Assembly (NCBI GenBank): GCA_963995505.1
Contig: OZ023190.1
Location: 13,262,092-13,326,091 of the forward strand
DNA from: Hypericum androsaemum
Lineage: Eukaryota > Streptophyta > Magnoliopsida > Malpighiales > Hypericaceae
Length of the DNA: 64,000 nt
Reading direction: 5' to 3'
In this document: positions 54,410-64,000 of the stretch, one piece after another
Layout: each line of letters begins with the position of its first letter
Numbering within the stretch: the first letter of the stretch is position 1
Made by a program: the position numbers and the translations under genes
Notes under the pieces: generated by a model
Told to the model about the DNA's origin: nothing
The model's database searches: none
What the model saw: the letters and a program-made list of their open reading frames with translations, nothing else

Positions 54410-55642
54410 ATGTCAGTCGCTTCTAGATCCATCATAGCTGAGCTAAACCGTGAGTTAAAACTCAACGGTAAAAATTATGACAATTGGAGTATGAAAATCT
54501 AATATGTGCTTGAGGAACAAGAGGTTATGGAGCACATACATGTCATAATGGATGAGCCTGAAGAAGGCACAACTGCTCAACATAAGCGAGATAAGGAAGC
54601 TTATGTTATTTGGAAGAGGAAAAAGACTATTGCTCGATTGATCTTGTTGAGTTCCATGATGGATGATATCACCAGACAATTTCGCGTGCATGACAATGCG
54701 AAAGAGTTATGGGATGCTCTCAAACTGAAATTCGGAAAGCTTTCAGTGTCGAAGCTGCGTGCTTTGACCATAAGGTTTGACACCTTTAAAAAGCGTCCGG
54801 AGGTTCCCATGAGGAAACACTTGAGAGTGATGTCTAATAAAATCAGTGAACTGGCAGAGGCTGGTCACATACTCAGCAACGAGCAGCAGATTCAAGCTGT
54901 CATCCGTTCTTTACCATCAAGTTGGGAACAGATAAAGATGAATCTTACCCATTCCGATCATTTGGTAACATTTGATGATGTTGCCAGACACCTTGAGCTG
55001 GAGGAAGATCGCCTCTTAGCTATGAAATCCCACCCTGAAGCCCATTCGATTTGTTCGACTGGGAGTGGTGGGAAAAAGAAAGGTAAAGGGAAGGGTAAGT
55101 GTAAACAAACTCCAAAGGCTGAAAACCATGGAACCAAGTTGGATGGCTCCAAGGCTAAAAAGAACAAGCGGTTTAACATTTCAAAAGTGAAATGTTTTAA
55201 CTGTCAACAGAAGGGACATTTTGCAAAAGATTGCAAAATGCCCAAGCAGGTACATCTAAACTCAAGTGTGAGTAAATTGTATGTATCTTCTTGTACCCTT
55301 CTAACTGAATCACATTCTATGTGGGTGATTGATTCAGGAGCGACAGACCATATAGCTAGAGACCGTGGTTCGTTCGTTGAGTACAGGTGGTTGCCGGCTG
55401 GAGCAAAAACCATTTTTGTCGGTAACAACTCGTGCGTGGATGTGAAAGGCCTGGGCACTTGTAAATTACACCTTCGTGATGGTCGTGCCCTTCTTTTATA
55501 TGACGTGTTGTTTGCTCCATACATACGAAGGAACCTGATCTCAGTTTCGGCCTTAATGTCTTTAGGTTTTCGGTTGTCGTTTGAGAACGACACCGTTAGA
55601 TTATTTTTGGATGATGCCTATTTTGGCCTTGGATATATATAG
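54410..55642 (+). pseudogene. gag: gag and protease of the Copia element
   Basis: The ATG at 54410 opens gag with LNRELKLNGKNYDNWSMKI, the classical Copia gag start. A TAA at 54500 stands where Gln is usual, after which the frame is open. The capsid part includes AKELWDALKLKFG and LEEDRLLAMKSH. A Lys-rich linker leads to the zinc knuckle CFNCQQKGHFAKDC (55193-55236). The protease has WVIDSGATDH (Asp at 55331-55333) and LYDVLFAPYIRRNLISV. A TAG at 55640 ends this part. Confidence 0.88.
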
Positions 55643-56575
55643 GAAGGTTTTTTGATTCTGGATATTGATTCTTGTGAAAGTTTTTCCTTTGTCACTGGTT
55701 CAAACTCATCAGAGGATGATATTAAACTATGGCATTCTAGACTTGGCCATATCGGTCAGGATCGTTTAAACCGTCTAGCTAAGGCAGGACTGTTGGGCAA
55801 TATAGAGAAATCTATATTACCTAGTTGTGTATCCTGTCTAGAAGGAAAAAGCACTAGAAAACTTTTCGGTACTGGGGCTAGAGCCAAATTTCCACTACAA
55901 TTAGTCCATTCTGACATATGTGGTCCAATGAATGTGAGGGCAAGGCATGGAGCATATTACTTCATCACCTTTATTGACGACTATACTAGATATGGTCTGA
56001 TATACCTGATTTCTCACAAGTCTGAAGTCTTAAACTGCTTCATGACATACATGAGTTTTGTTGAGAATCAGAAGGACAGAAAGATAAAGGCTTTACGAAC
56101 TGATCGTGGCCGTGAATATCTTTCTGATGAGTTTAAAGCTCTATGCATTGAAAAAGGAATTGAACATCAGTTGTCCATTCCTTATATACCACAGCAAAAC
56201 GGAGTTGCTGAAAGAAGAAATAGAACTCTTCTTGACATGGTTAGATCAATGATGGCAGAGGCAAGTTTGCCTATATCATTCTATGGAGATGCGCTCCTGA
56301 CTGCCGCATACGTTCTAAACCGTGTTCCCTCTAAGTCTGTTACAGCCACTCCTTACGAAATGTGGACAGATCGGAAGCCCGATTTATCCTATTTTAAGCC
56401 ATGGGAGTGTGCGTCCTATGTCTATTCTACCTCAAGTGCTTTCGGTAAATTAGGACCAAGAGATAGAAAAAGTATCTTTATAAGATATCCAGAGGTATCT
56501 AAAGGGTACGTGTTCGTGGGTGAACTGGACAATGGACATGTAACAGAATTTGAATCACGCGATGTAACAGAATAA
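55643..56575 (+). pseudogene. Integrase of the Copia element
   Basis: The pre-integrase zinc domain reads LWHSRLGHIGQDRLNRLAKA then CVSCLEGKSTR. The DDE core is complete: Asp in LVHSDICGPM, Asp in LRTDRGREYL and Glu in GVAERRNRTLLD. The C-terminal part ends in VTEFESRDV, after which the usual acidic linker of about 100 residues is missing and a TAA at 56573 follows. The missing piece is in frame. Confidence 0.88.
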
Positions 56576-58075
56576 GAAATGTCTTCTATGATCAAAAACC
56601 AGGTTTGGGATCTGGTTGACCTACCTAAGGGGCGTAGGGCAATTGAGAATAAGTGGATTCTCAAAATCAAGCGCAATGCAGATGGCAGTATCGAAAGATA
56701 CAAAGCGCGTTTGGTTGCCCAAGGGTTTAAACAACAGGCTGGGATAGACTATGAGGAGACTTTTGCACCTGTTGTTAAATTTACGTCAATTAGGGTCATT
56801 TTAGCTATGGTTGCTAACATGAATCTAGAATTACATCAAATGGATGTAAAGACTGCTTTTCTCCACGGAGAATTGGATGAAGAAATCTATATGATTCAGC
56901 CTGAGGGATACATTCAAAAAGGCTGCGAACACAAAGTTTACAAATTGAATTGATCAATTTATGGCCTTAAGCAGTCGTCTAGACAGTGGTATATTCGCTT
57001 TCATAATACGATCATGCAGCATGATTTTATAATGATAGACGAAGATCACTGTGTGTATGTTAAGCAATCAGGAAAGAAGTTTGTTATCATCACCTTGTAT
57101 ATTGATGACATACTTTTAGCTGGAAATAACATGGGATTTCTTGTCAAAATCAAAGATTGGTTATCTTCCAACTTTGAAATGAAAGACATGGGTGAAGCAG
57201 ATTACATACTCGGAGTTAAGATTTCGAGGAATCGTTCGAAAAGAATAGTGTCTCTTTCACAAGAGACATATATTCGCAAAGTAGTAGAACGTTTCAATTG
57301 TGATCACAGTAACCCAAAGTATGTCCCATTAGTTAAAGGTCATAATTTGTGTAAGGACATGTGCCCAAAAATAGCTAAACAACGTAGGGACATGGAGAAG
57401 ATTCCTTATGCCAATGCAGTTGGATGCCTGTTGTACGCAATGTTGTGTACTCGACCTGACATTTGCTATGCTGTTGGGATAGCTAGCAGATATCAGTCTG
57501 ATCCAGGCAGTGCTCACTGGAAGGCTGTCAAAGGGATTTTGAAATATTTGAATACTACTGCAGAATACTCATTGTGCTATCAAGGCCGTGACCTGATATT
57601 GAGTGGCTATACTGATGCTGATTGGGGAGGTGATGTGGATAAGAAAAAGTCTATATCTGGATTCGTTTTCTTGTTGAACGGGGGTGCTGTCTCATGGAGC
57701 AGTAAGAAGCAAACATGTGTATCCCTGTCAACAATGGAAGCAAAATATGTAGCTTCAGCTCATGCTCCACAAGAAGCGGTATGGTTGAAGAGATTCTTAA
57801 GCCATCTCTCCCTGATCAACTCGACGGAGCCAGTGAGTCTATTCTGCGACAACCAGGCAGCTATAGCATATGCTAAGGATCCTAGATTCCATAGCAGGGC
57901 TAAGCATATAGATATTAAATTTTACTTTGTGAGAAATTTAATAAAATATAAAGAACTGTGTATGAAACACATATCTACACGAGATATGGCCGCAGATCCA
58001 ATGACTAAAGCATTACCTCGAGAAGTGTTCGAGAAATATGTTAAGTCACTGGGTTTACGACGGTTTCATTTGTAA
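56576..58075 (+). pseudogene. Reverse transcriptase and RNase H of the Copia element
   Basis: RT opens with EMSSMIKNQVWDLVDLPKG and carries YKARLVAQGFKQQ and LHQMDVKTAFLHGEL. A TGA at 56951 sits before SIYGLKQSSRQW where Arg is usual. The catalytic box is YIDDILLAG near 57099. RNase H follows with GYTDADWGGD, STMEAKYVA and DNQAAIAYAKDPRFHSRAKH, ending in the common ADPMTKALPREVFEKYV tail. Apart from the stop the frame is open to 58075. Confidence 0.9.
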
Positions 58076-59018
58076 TCCAATTAGTTGGAATAAAGAATTT
58101 TTTATTTGGCAATATGAGTTAAATGTGAAACATGTCGGACAGAGGAGTAGCCCACTCACATGGGTGTTTACCTCAGTGGGAGTTAAGAAGTTGATTCCTG
58201 GCTGAGATGAGGCAGTTATTGGACATTCATAAGTGCATGTCCTATGACGGAATGTCGTCTTGCTTAAGAGCAAGTTTCCTTATGGGATGCAGGAATAAGT
58301 TGCTGCATTTAGATTTTCTACAATCCATATGATAAGATATAAGTGGAACTTATCATATTGTCTGTCCTATTAGCCTAGAGTTAAGCTAAGGCTGATACTC
58401 TAGTATGGTGTTAAATGACATGTGTTCCTTTAAAAAGAAAAATACACCGTAACACGTGATCAGTATCATGTGTGCTACTCGACCACTGGATGGGATGAAA
58501 ATGTTGAGTAATTTCACAATCCCTGGTGTGAGACCAATTTTCGAGAATTGTGATTCCCGAAATCTACCCTTAAGATCCTAAACGTATTCTGGAAGTATGA
58601 TCCAGTGCTGCTAGCTTGGAAAGTTCATAAAAAGGTTATGGCATAGCGATTCGACCTGGCAGGGCTGACCAGAAAAGCAGGATGTATCATTATGAAAGGA
58701 ATATAGTTAAGGGATAAGGAACTCTGTTCATCACATTCTGAGTTTCGTGGTTCAGGTGCACCAATTGTATTGAGAAGTACAATAGTGAACCCGAATATAA
58801 TTGTTTGAAATCACTGATGTGAACAATGGAATGTGACATGAGTCATGGGGTAATAGCATACATTATACAAGAAGGTTGTCGAGATGCTACTATTCAAGTA
58901 GCCTGAGTGTCTGTGCTCTTGAATTTGGCTTAACATACTCGACGTGTGCTGGTCGCACGAAATCCTTTAAAGAAATCTGATAACTGTTGATCAAAGTCAA
59001 TAATAATTGAGTGGGAGA
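58076..59018 (+). other. Copia 3' non-coding tail with polypurine tract
   Basis: No ORF of note. It ends with TGAGTGGGAGA (59008-59018) immediately before the LTR start. Confidence 0.75.
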
Positions 59019-59093
59019 TGTTGGACCTTGGGCCCATTAGACAATTATTATTGTGCCTAATTGGGCCCGGGCCCATTAGGCCCATAAGTTGCG
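59019..59093 (+). repeat. 3' LTR of the Copia element, truncated to 75 bp
   Basis: TGTTGGACCTTGGGCCC... matches the start of the 5' LTR up to the AAGTTG at about 59093, then the similarity stops abruptly. Confidence 0.9.
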
Positions 59094-60194
59094 TTCCCGA
59101 TTTTTGTATAAAGTGATATTTTTTAATAAATACATATTTTTTATATATTTTATGTATTTAAAAAATATTTTAAGATAATAGTTTGTGCTGGACTTAGTAT
59201 TTTTAATAAACTTTACAATCATTACTCATCTTCTGAACTATCTTCAAATGGTCCTCATGACTGTCGACTTGTTGTAAAAAATATCTCAATCAATTATAAT
59301 ACTATAAGTCAAAATTTTAGGTAACTTAAAGATAGATAAAATATTTTTTTTAGATTTATGTATTTATAGATCAAAACTCAATTTTAATAATTTTGGATCT
59401 AAACACAACGGAAACATTTCTTATGTGATAACCATAGAGTGATATAATTCTCCGGTCCAATTTCTTTAAAGAAAACTTACCTTAATTTGCAGTCAAATGA
59501 ACCTGTTTAGGACGCGCCGAAAAAACATCGTTACGCACCAGAATTCTTTTCGCAGGGATGTACAAAATCAAACTATCAAGATCAACTATAAGCAAATCAA
59601 GCCATCAAATTCAACCACAAGCAATCTTCCAAAACCGAGTTTTTTTTCTCAATGCTTGGTGAAAAGCATGCAGAGATTTAAGTAAACAAATGAACAACGG
59701 TAAATTAGGTGTGAACAATCTATCTCTGTGTTGCAGATCCACCAACTGTGTCAACTGATCACTCTAGCTTCTACTGTTCCTAAAGGTTGAGCCCTAGCCG
59801 GAGACAGAGGATGGGCTGAACCGAACAGAGGGAAACGAGAGGGGACGAACATAACTTATGCTTCTTCACCTCTTTGTCCGCTTTCTTCTTTGCCCGCTTT
59901 ACCGTCTTCTTCTCAAAGCTCCTCTAACTCAGTCAATGACATCTAAATAACCAAATATTATTTTCGAAAAAATAATTTTTAGAGCCATGTTATATTAAAA
60001 AGATTAAATTAATATTTTGTTACTTTTAAATAAAAATAGAGGATATTTATAATTATTTAAAATTTAATGCAAAATATAATTAATAATAAAAATATTTTTA
60101 ACCCGAACAGTGTTCCAATCGGCGAGACTGGTCGAACTGAGATCCGTGAGTAGACCGATTCGTTCTTTGGTTCATTTGTAAAAATATTGGTAAA

Positions 60195-60300
60195 CAAGCC
60201 ATAACTAGTAGCGCATTTGGCCTAACGGCACAACACGTTATATGATTTGAAAGAGATCCAAGGTTTAAACTCTGATAAAGTGTAAACATTTTTAAAAAAG
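60195..60300 (+). repeat. SINE-like tRNA-derived repeat, copy 2
   Basis: A-box-like TGGCCTAACGGC (60218-60229), B-box-like AGGTTTAAACTC (60261-60272) and an A-rich tail. Partner of 33255-33370. Confidence 0.5.
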
Positions 60301-60544
60301 GCAGGGCTAGTAAACTTTTCTAAAATCCTATTTTATCACAATTTTATAAGTATTACTGCCATTCTGATTTTTTGGGGAAGGGGTGGCGCGAAGCCTATAT
60401 TAAGGTCATGGGTTACAAAACAGGATTAGGAAATACATAGACAAATAACGAAAATACCAAACAAAAAATAAAAATCAATATGAAGTCGACAAAGTGGCAC
60501 AGGTGGAAGCGAAGGACAGTCGAGAAGCCACGAGAGCCAACAAC

Positions 60545-60755
60545 CAAAGCGAAGTTCTGCCGAAACAAGCTACAGCTAATACCCACGAGGTAACATCAAA
60601 GACGCAGCCTTGTGAGAATTGGAAAGTATACCAGATGCACTCAAATGAAATTCAAGATCGAACAAGTTCAACCGAGATAAGTTTCTCCGCCTGCAATAAC
60701 ATGAAAGATATCGAGATCCGTTCGGATCTCAGATTAAGCCTAGGCTGATCCAAGC
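60545..60755. repeat. Dispersed repeat, copy D
   Basis: Partner of 45725-45935. Confidence 0.5.
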
Positions 60756-60961
60756 AAAAGACATGGCACAGGATCAAGCCTAGCAAACATAAACATAATG
60801 ACAAGAAAGCACAAATAACTTCACAGTTCACAGATAACAGGAAAGCCATAAACCAAAAAATATAGACAAAATATAGAATCAACCAGGGGGGAGGTCGACG
60901 GTGACCAACTCCCCCAGGGAACACGGGAAGCCTCCTCTGGTAAGCCTGAGTCAAAGGCAGT

Positions 60962-61222
60962 TGATGGATATAAAGAATGATATTACACGTAGTCATTATC
61001 AATAGTTGTTAGTCATTATCTATAGTTTTAGGATTATTATTATCTATATTTTTAGGATTATTATTAAGAGTTTGAAATCTAGTTGAATTTTATGTAATAG
61101 GTTTATTTTCTTGCTTTATAAATATGATCTATTGTCTATTATTTTAGGCAGTTGATTTTGATAATAAAAACTTTAGGATTTCCCCTACTATGATTGTGTT
61201 CTATATGTTTCATCTTGCGTCA
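60962..61222 (+). repeat. 5' LTR of the TRIM/LARD element
   Basis: TGATGG...GCGTCA. Matches 61979-62237. Confidence 0.92.
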
Positions 61223-61224
61223 GT

Positions 61225-61236
61225 TGGTATCGAGAG
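61225..61236 (+). other. Primer binding site, Met-tRNA-like
   Basis: TGGTATCGAGAG; differs from the usual TGGTATCAGAGC after the first seven bases by a small shift. Confidence 0.7.
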
Positions 61237-61274
61237 ACCAGTCTACGCACGCTCCTTCATCGTACCTCCGAAGC

Positions 61275-61931
61275 ATGGCAATCAATAGGAGGCACCAGAT
61301 CTCACGACCCTGGAGCATTGTATGGACGTGATGTCACAAAAATTATTGTTCTTTAGCAAAACCATGACGAAGTCATGAACTTCTTGTGCACCCAGGCGGC
61401 CCAAAATGCAATGACGGCAAGAACTATGCAACACGCACGACCAACTTATCCACCGCATGTCGTCGAGAACATTGAGTAGGATGACGAGGTTACCGTGGAC
61501 AACCCCTGGGCGCCGCTTGAGCCAACCCATCAGATTTTTTCCGACGATGATGTCGCTGATGACTTATTTGGTGCACCAATTTACAGCTCCTATTCTGGTG
61601 AGGAGGACGAGGTTAAGGAAGTTGTTGGTGATGAGTTGGTGGATGTGCCTTTACCTCAGGTTGTCCAGGATTATGAGGTCGCGTATGTCGAGCATATTGA
61701 CTTTCTTAGGGTTGATACGCTTGCATATATTGAGAGTTCTCCATTGTTAAACTCGTGGAACAGTCTTAATGATGCTAAAAGATATGTCCGAAACAGTGAG
61801 TTCGTGGTCTTTCATGTGAATATTTATGGTTCCAAGATTTTTAAATATTTGTTCTGCTTGGATGGAAGATATCAGGTGTCAACACGTGGCTCGAAGGTGT
61901 TCAAGAGTGCACGTACGAAGATCTCAAACTA
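61275..61931 (+). pseudogene. Remnant coding region of the TRIM/LARD element
   Basis: The ATG at 61275 opens a gag-like start with an early stop. From 61495 a 145-codon frame is acidic (SDDDVADDLFGAPIYSSYSG, DELVDVPLPQVVQDYEVAYV) and resembles the acidic linker seen in some chromovirus polyproteins. Just after it, DFQPGKND-like codons near 61959 match a common end of gypsy polyproteins. No enzyme domain is present. Confidence 0.6.
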
Positions 61932-61978
61932 GCCGATGACACCAAATTCGAGAAAAAAGATTTCCAACCGGGGAAGAA

Positions 61979-62237
61979 TGATAGGAATAAAGAATGATAT
62001 TAGATGTAGTCATTATCAATGGTTGTTAGTCATTATCTATAGTTTTAGGATTATTATTATCTATAATTTTAGGAGGATTATTAAAAGTTGAAATCTAGTA
62101 GAATTTTATGAAATAGGTTTATTTTTTTCCTTTATAAATTGGACATATAGTCTATTATTTTGGCAGTTGATTTTGATAATAAAAAACCTAAGATTTCCTC
62201 TACTATCGTTGTGTTATATACGTTTCTGCCTGTATCA
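61979..62237 (+). repeat. 3' LTR of the TRIM/LARD element
   Basis: TGATAGG...TGTATCA, followed by GCAGT. Confidence 0.92.
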
Positions 62238-62479
62238 GCAGTCCCTGAAGGCAGGGCTCGAAGCGGGACTACGAGACTAGAGAGGTGGGACGGCATGGGT
62301 TCTGGCTCGGGATGCAGAATTTGGCTGTCTACAACTGGGGAAGCTCACTCCGACTGGGATCGAGGTGGAGGCTTAAACGGAGACGGTGAAGCGGACTCTG
62401 GCTGGGACTTCGGTCTTTGGCGAAAGTTTGAATGGAGACGGTGGACTTGAGAGAGGAGGTCGGAACGGCGAGGTGTAAC

Positions 62480-63676
62480 TGTCACGCCCCGAAAATAGGC
62501 ATGCCAACTGCCCCGGAGTAAAAGTTCTCCATAAAGCTCAATTACTTTCAGGATACGTTAAAAAAAACTACATATTCATGTTCTACATCAATGCTCAACA
62601 GAAGGTTTTATTAACACATGGATGTCATGCAACTCAATCCATGCCTCTCCTCCTAGTTCCCAATCCCGAGTAGCCCCTTATTATCTGAGACAGCAGCGCA
62701 CATTAATGAGGATACGCAACTCAGTAAGCCGGTAAGACAAACACATAATTCATACATCAAAACATATATAGAATCTCATATCAAGTTATATAAGGACTCT
62801 ATAATCAAATCAATGAACACGTACAAGTCACTGACACTCCAGAATCAACAAAAAGAATGATCGGATTCTCACGGGGCACATAACTCGTATGAAACCCAGA
62901 CAGAATTATAAATCAGAGACAGAGATCAATAACACATAACAGAATAGAAATAAGGTTTACGAACACATGTACACTGATAACTTTTTCAGAACGGAAACAG
63001 GGGTCACTTAGCCGTCTAACTTAGCCAATTAACATAATAGGACTCCGGAGCCTAACATATCCATGACGGAATTCTCGTGGGGCCCAGAAAAGTACCCTTC
63101 CGTTCCCGCGTTGCGGGCCTAGAAGACAGAAGGGTATCCCCACGACCCCAGATAATTTCTACACTCCCTATCCATTTGATCACACGCACCTAGGGTTACC
63201 CGGTAGCCCCTTTTGAAACGATGCGTATAAACTATAGGGCCCAAAAGGTATGAAAATAATCCCGCCACTCAAAAATAGAACATACCAGTTACAATACAGA
63301 TCCATAAACCATACAGAATCATGAAATTTTGAAAATCAGAAAAGTATTACGGATCAAAGAACAATACGAAAACAGATTCATTAGCATTACATAAATTGGA
63401 TTAGGTCATAATCCAACCCGAATCATATATATTTCAGACGAGGTAACCACAGATTCCACTTACAAAATACAGAATACTAATATGAATCTATACTTACCAA
63501 GTCAAACGAATATCATTCAAAACACAATAGAACAAGGTCAGAACAAATATCATTCAAATCCCAACGAAATCGGAACGATCAAAACAGATTAAAATATATA
63601 TTTTTCCTTTTACGAGTTGCTTTCTTGTACAACCTATTATAATATTATAATATACACATATTCTACTCTTTTCTAC

Positions 63677-63731
<55 letters not shown>

Positions 63732-64000
63732 TTTTTCTTACAATTCAATGAAGGGAGATTACCACCCAGTACATGAGCTTTGCCTAGGAAGCTATCATCT
63801 GACCATCGACGATCGAAAATAATACCACGAAAAGTAGCTAGATGAACTCGCCCCTATCATGCGAAATTTCAATTCTTGCGTGTCATGCGAATTCCAACCC
63901 TTATCAAATCATGTGAATTTCAGCAGTCTAGAAACAAACTAAAGCATATAAATAGTACTAAACTCACAAAGGCGGAAACCACATCACTAGATCTTAAATC
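62480..64000 (-). repeat. Tekay-related LTR, minus strand, running off the right edge
   Basis: TGTCACG at 62480 is the complement of a CGTGACA LTR end. 63070-63300 is strongly similar, in reverse, to the middle of the 1254-bp LTR at 16690: GGGTATCCCCACGA, TATCCATTTGATCACACGCA and CCTAGGGTTACCCGGTA recur. At 1521 bp or more it is longer than that LTR and clearly diverged. It is either a solo LTR or the 3' LTR of an element continuing to the right. Confidence 0.85.
63681..63727. repeat. (TA)n microsatellite
   Basis: About 23 TA dinucleotides inside the minus-strand LTR. Confidence 0.95.

Larger units (their letters stand above)
51653..59093 (+). mobile_element. Copia retrotransposon with truncated 3' LTR and an extra leader ORF
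   Basis: A 642-bp 5' LTR, a Met-tRNA-like primer site, a 2.1-kb leader, gag, protease, integrase, RT and RNase H in Copia order, a 0.9-kb 3' tail and a polypurine tract are present. Only the first 75 bp of the 3' LTR remain. The polyprotein frame (54410-58075) has no frame shift but five in-frame stops, and a short stretch between integrase and RT appears missing. It is not autonomous. Confidence 0.92.
59094..60961. other. Intergenic stretch with SINE-like and dispersed repeats
   Basis: AT-rich. Holds the SINE-like copy at 60195-60300 and repeat copy D at 60545-60755. No gene supported. Confidence 0.5.
60962..62237 (+). mobile_element. Small non-autonomous gypsy-type element (TRIM/LARD), 1276 bp
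   Basis: LTRs of 261 bp (60962-61222) and 259 bp (61979-62237), a Met-tRNA-like primer site, a polypurine tract CCGGGGAAGAA before the 3' LTR, and the 5-bp duplication GCAGT at 60957-60961 and 62238-62242. The inside holds only the first gag codons fused to the very end of a gypsy polyprotein region. It is a complete mobile unit that depends on enzymes supplied in trans. Confidence 0.93.

Overview
The window looks like a repeat-rich nuclear segment of a flowering plant. It holds plant-type LTR retrotransposons (Ty3/gypsy of Reina-, Tekay- and Athila-like kinds, plus Copia), L1-type LINE remnants, a plant hAT transposase, MULE-like inverted-repeat elements, and one plant class C heat-shock factor with the conserved intron in its DNA-binding domain. 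The species cannot be named from sequence alone. No rRNA, tRNA gene, CRISPR array or bacterial-type operon was seen.

Layout. 1-4986: decayed gypsy chromovirus lacking most of its 5' LTR, abutting a LINE ORF2 remnant (4988-6298). 6299-8450: internally deleted Copia. 8451-10918: AT-rich, no gene seen. 10919-15092: non-autonomous LTR element on the minus strand, with palindromic minisatellite LTRs and a 586-bp tandem duplication. 16690-25445: nearly complete Tekay-like gypsy element with 1254-bp LTRs and a CTAAC target duplication; its gag/protease region carries two apparent 72-74 bp introns. 26973-28009: inverted-repeat (Pack-MULE-like) element with a GC-rich gene-like insert. 28764-29898: the HSF gene, the only apparently intact host gene. 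31090-32986: second MULE-like element, itself hit by a 400-bp retroposon. 33900-42260: LINE ORF1 remnant (minus) split by an Athila-like element (34376-41306, GATAA duplication) that has lost RT, RNase H and integrase. 42379-45720: hAT element with a broken transposase. 47605-48472: 868-bp foldback palindrome. 49650-50371: 22-bp minisatellite with a 264-bp higher-order period. 51653-59093: Copia element whose promoter carries seven CACGTG boxes and whose leader holds an extra, unrecognised ORF upstream of gag. 60962-62237: 1.3-kb TRIM/LARD element with a GCAGT duplication. From 62480 to the right edge: a Tekay-related LTR on the minus strand.

There is no shared pathway. The biology is nested transposition and decay around a single regulatory gene. 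Most premature stops in the polyprotein frames fall where C-to-T change of CAG, CAA or CGA (or G-to-A of TGG) explains them, as expected for methylated DNA. The most promising undescribed features are the two small introns of the Tekay-like element, the pre-gag ORF and G-box promoter array of the Copia element, and the gene-fragment-bearing inverted-repeat element just upstream of the HSF gene.
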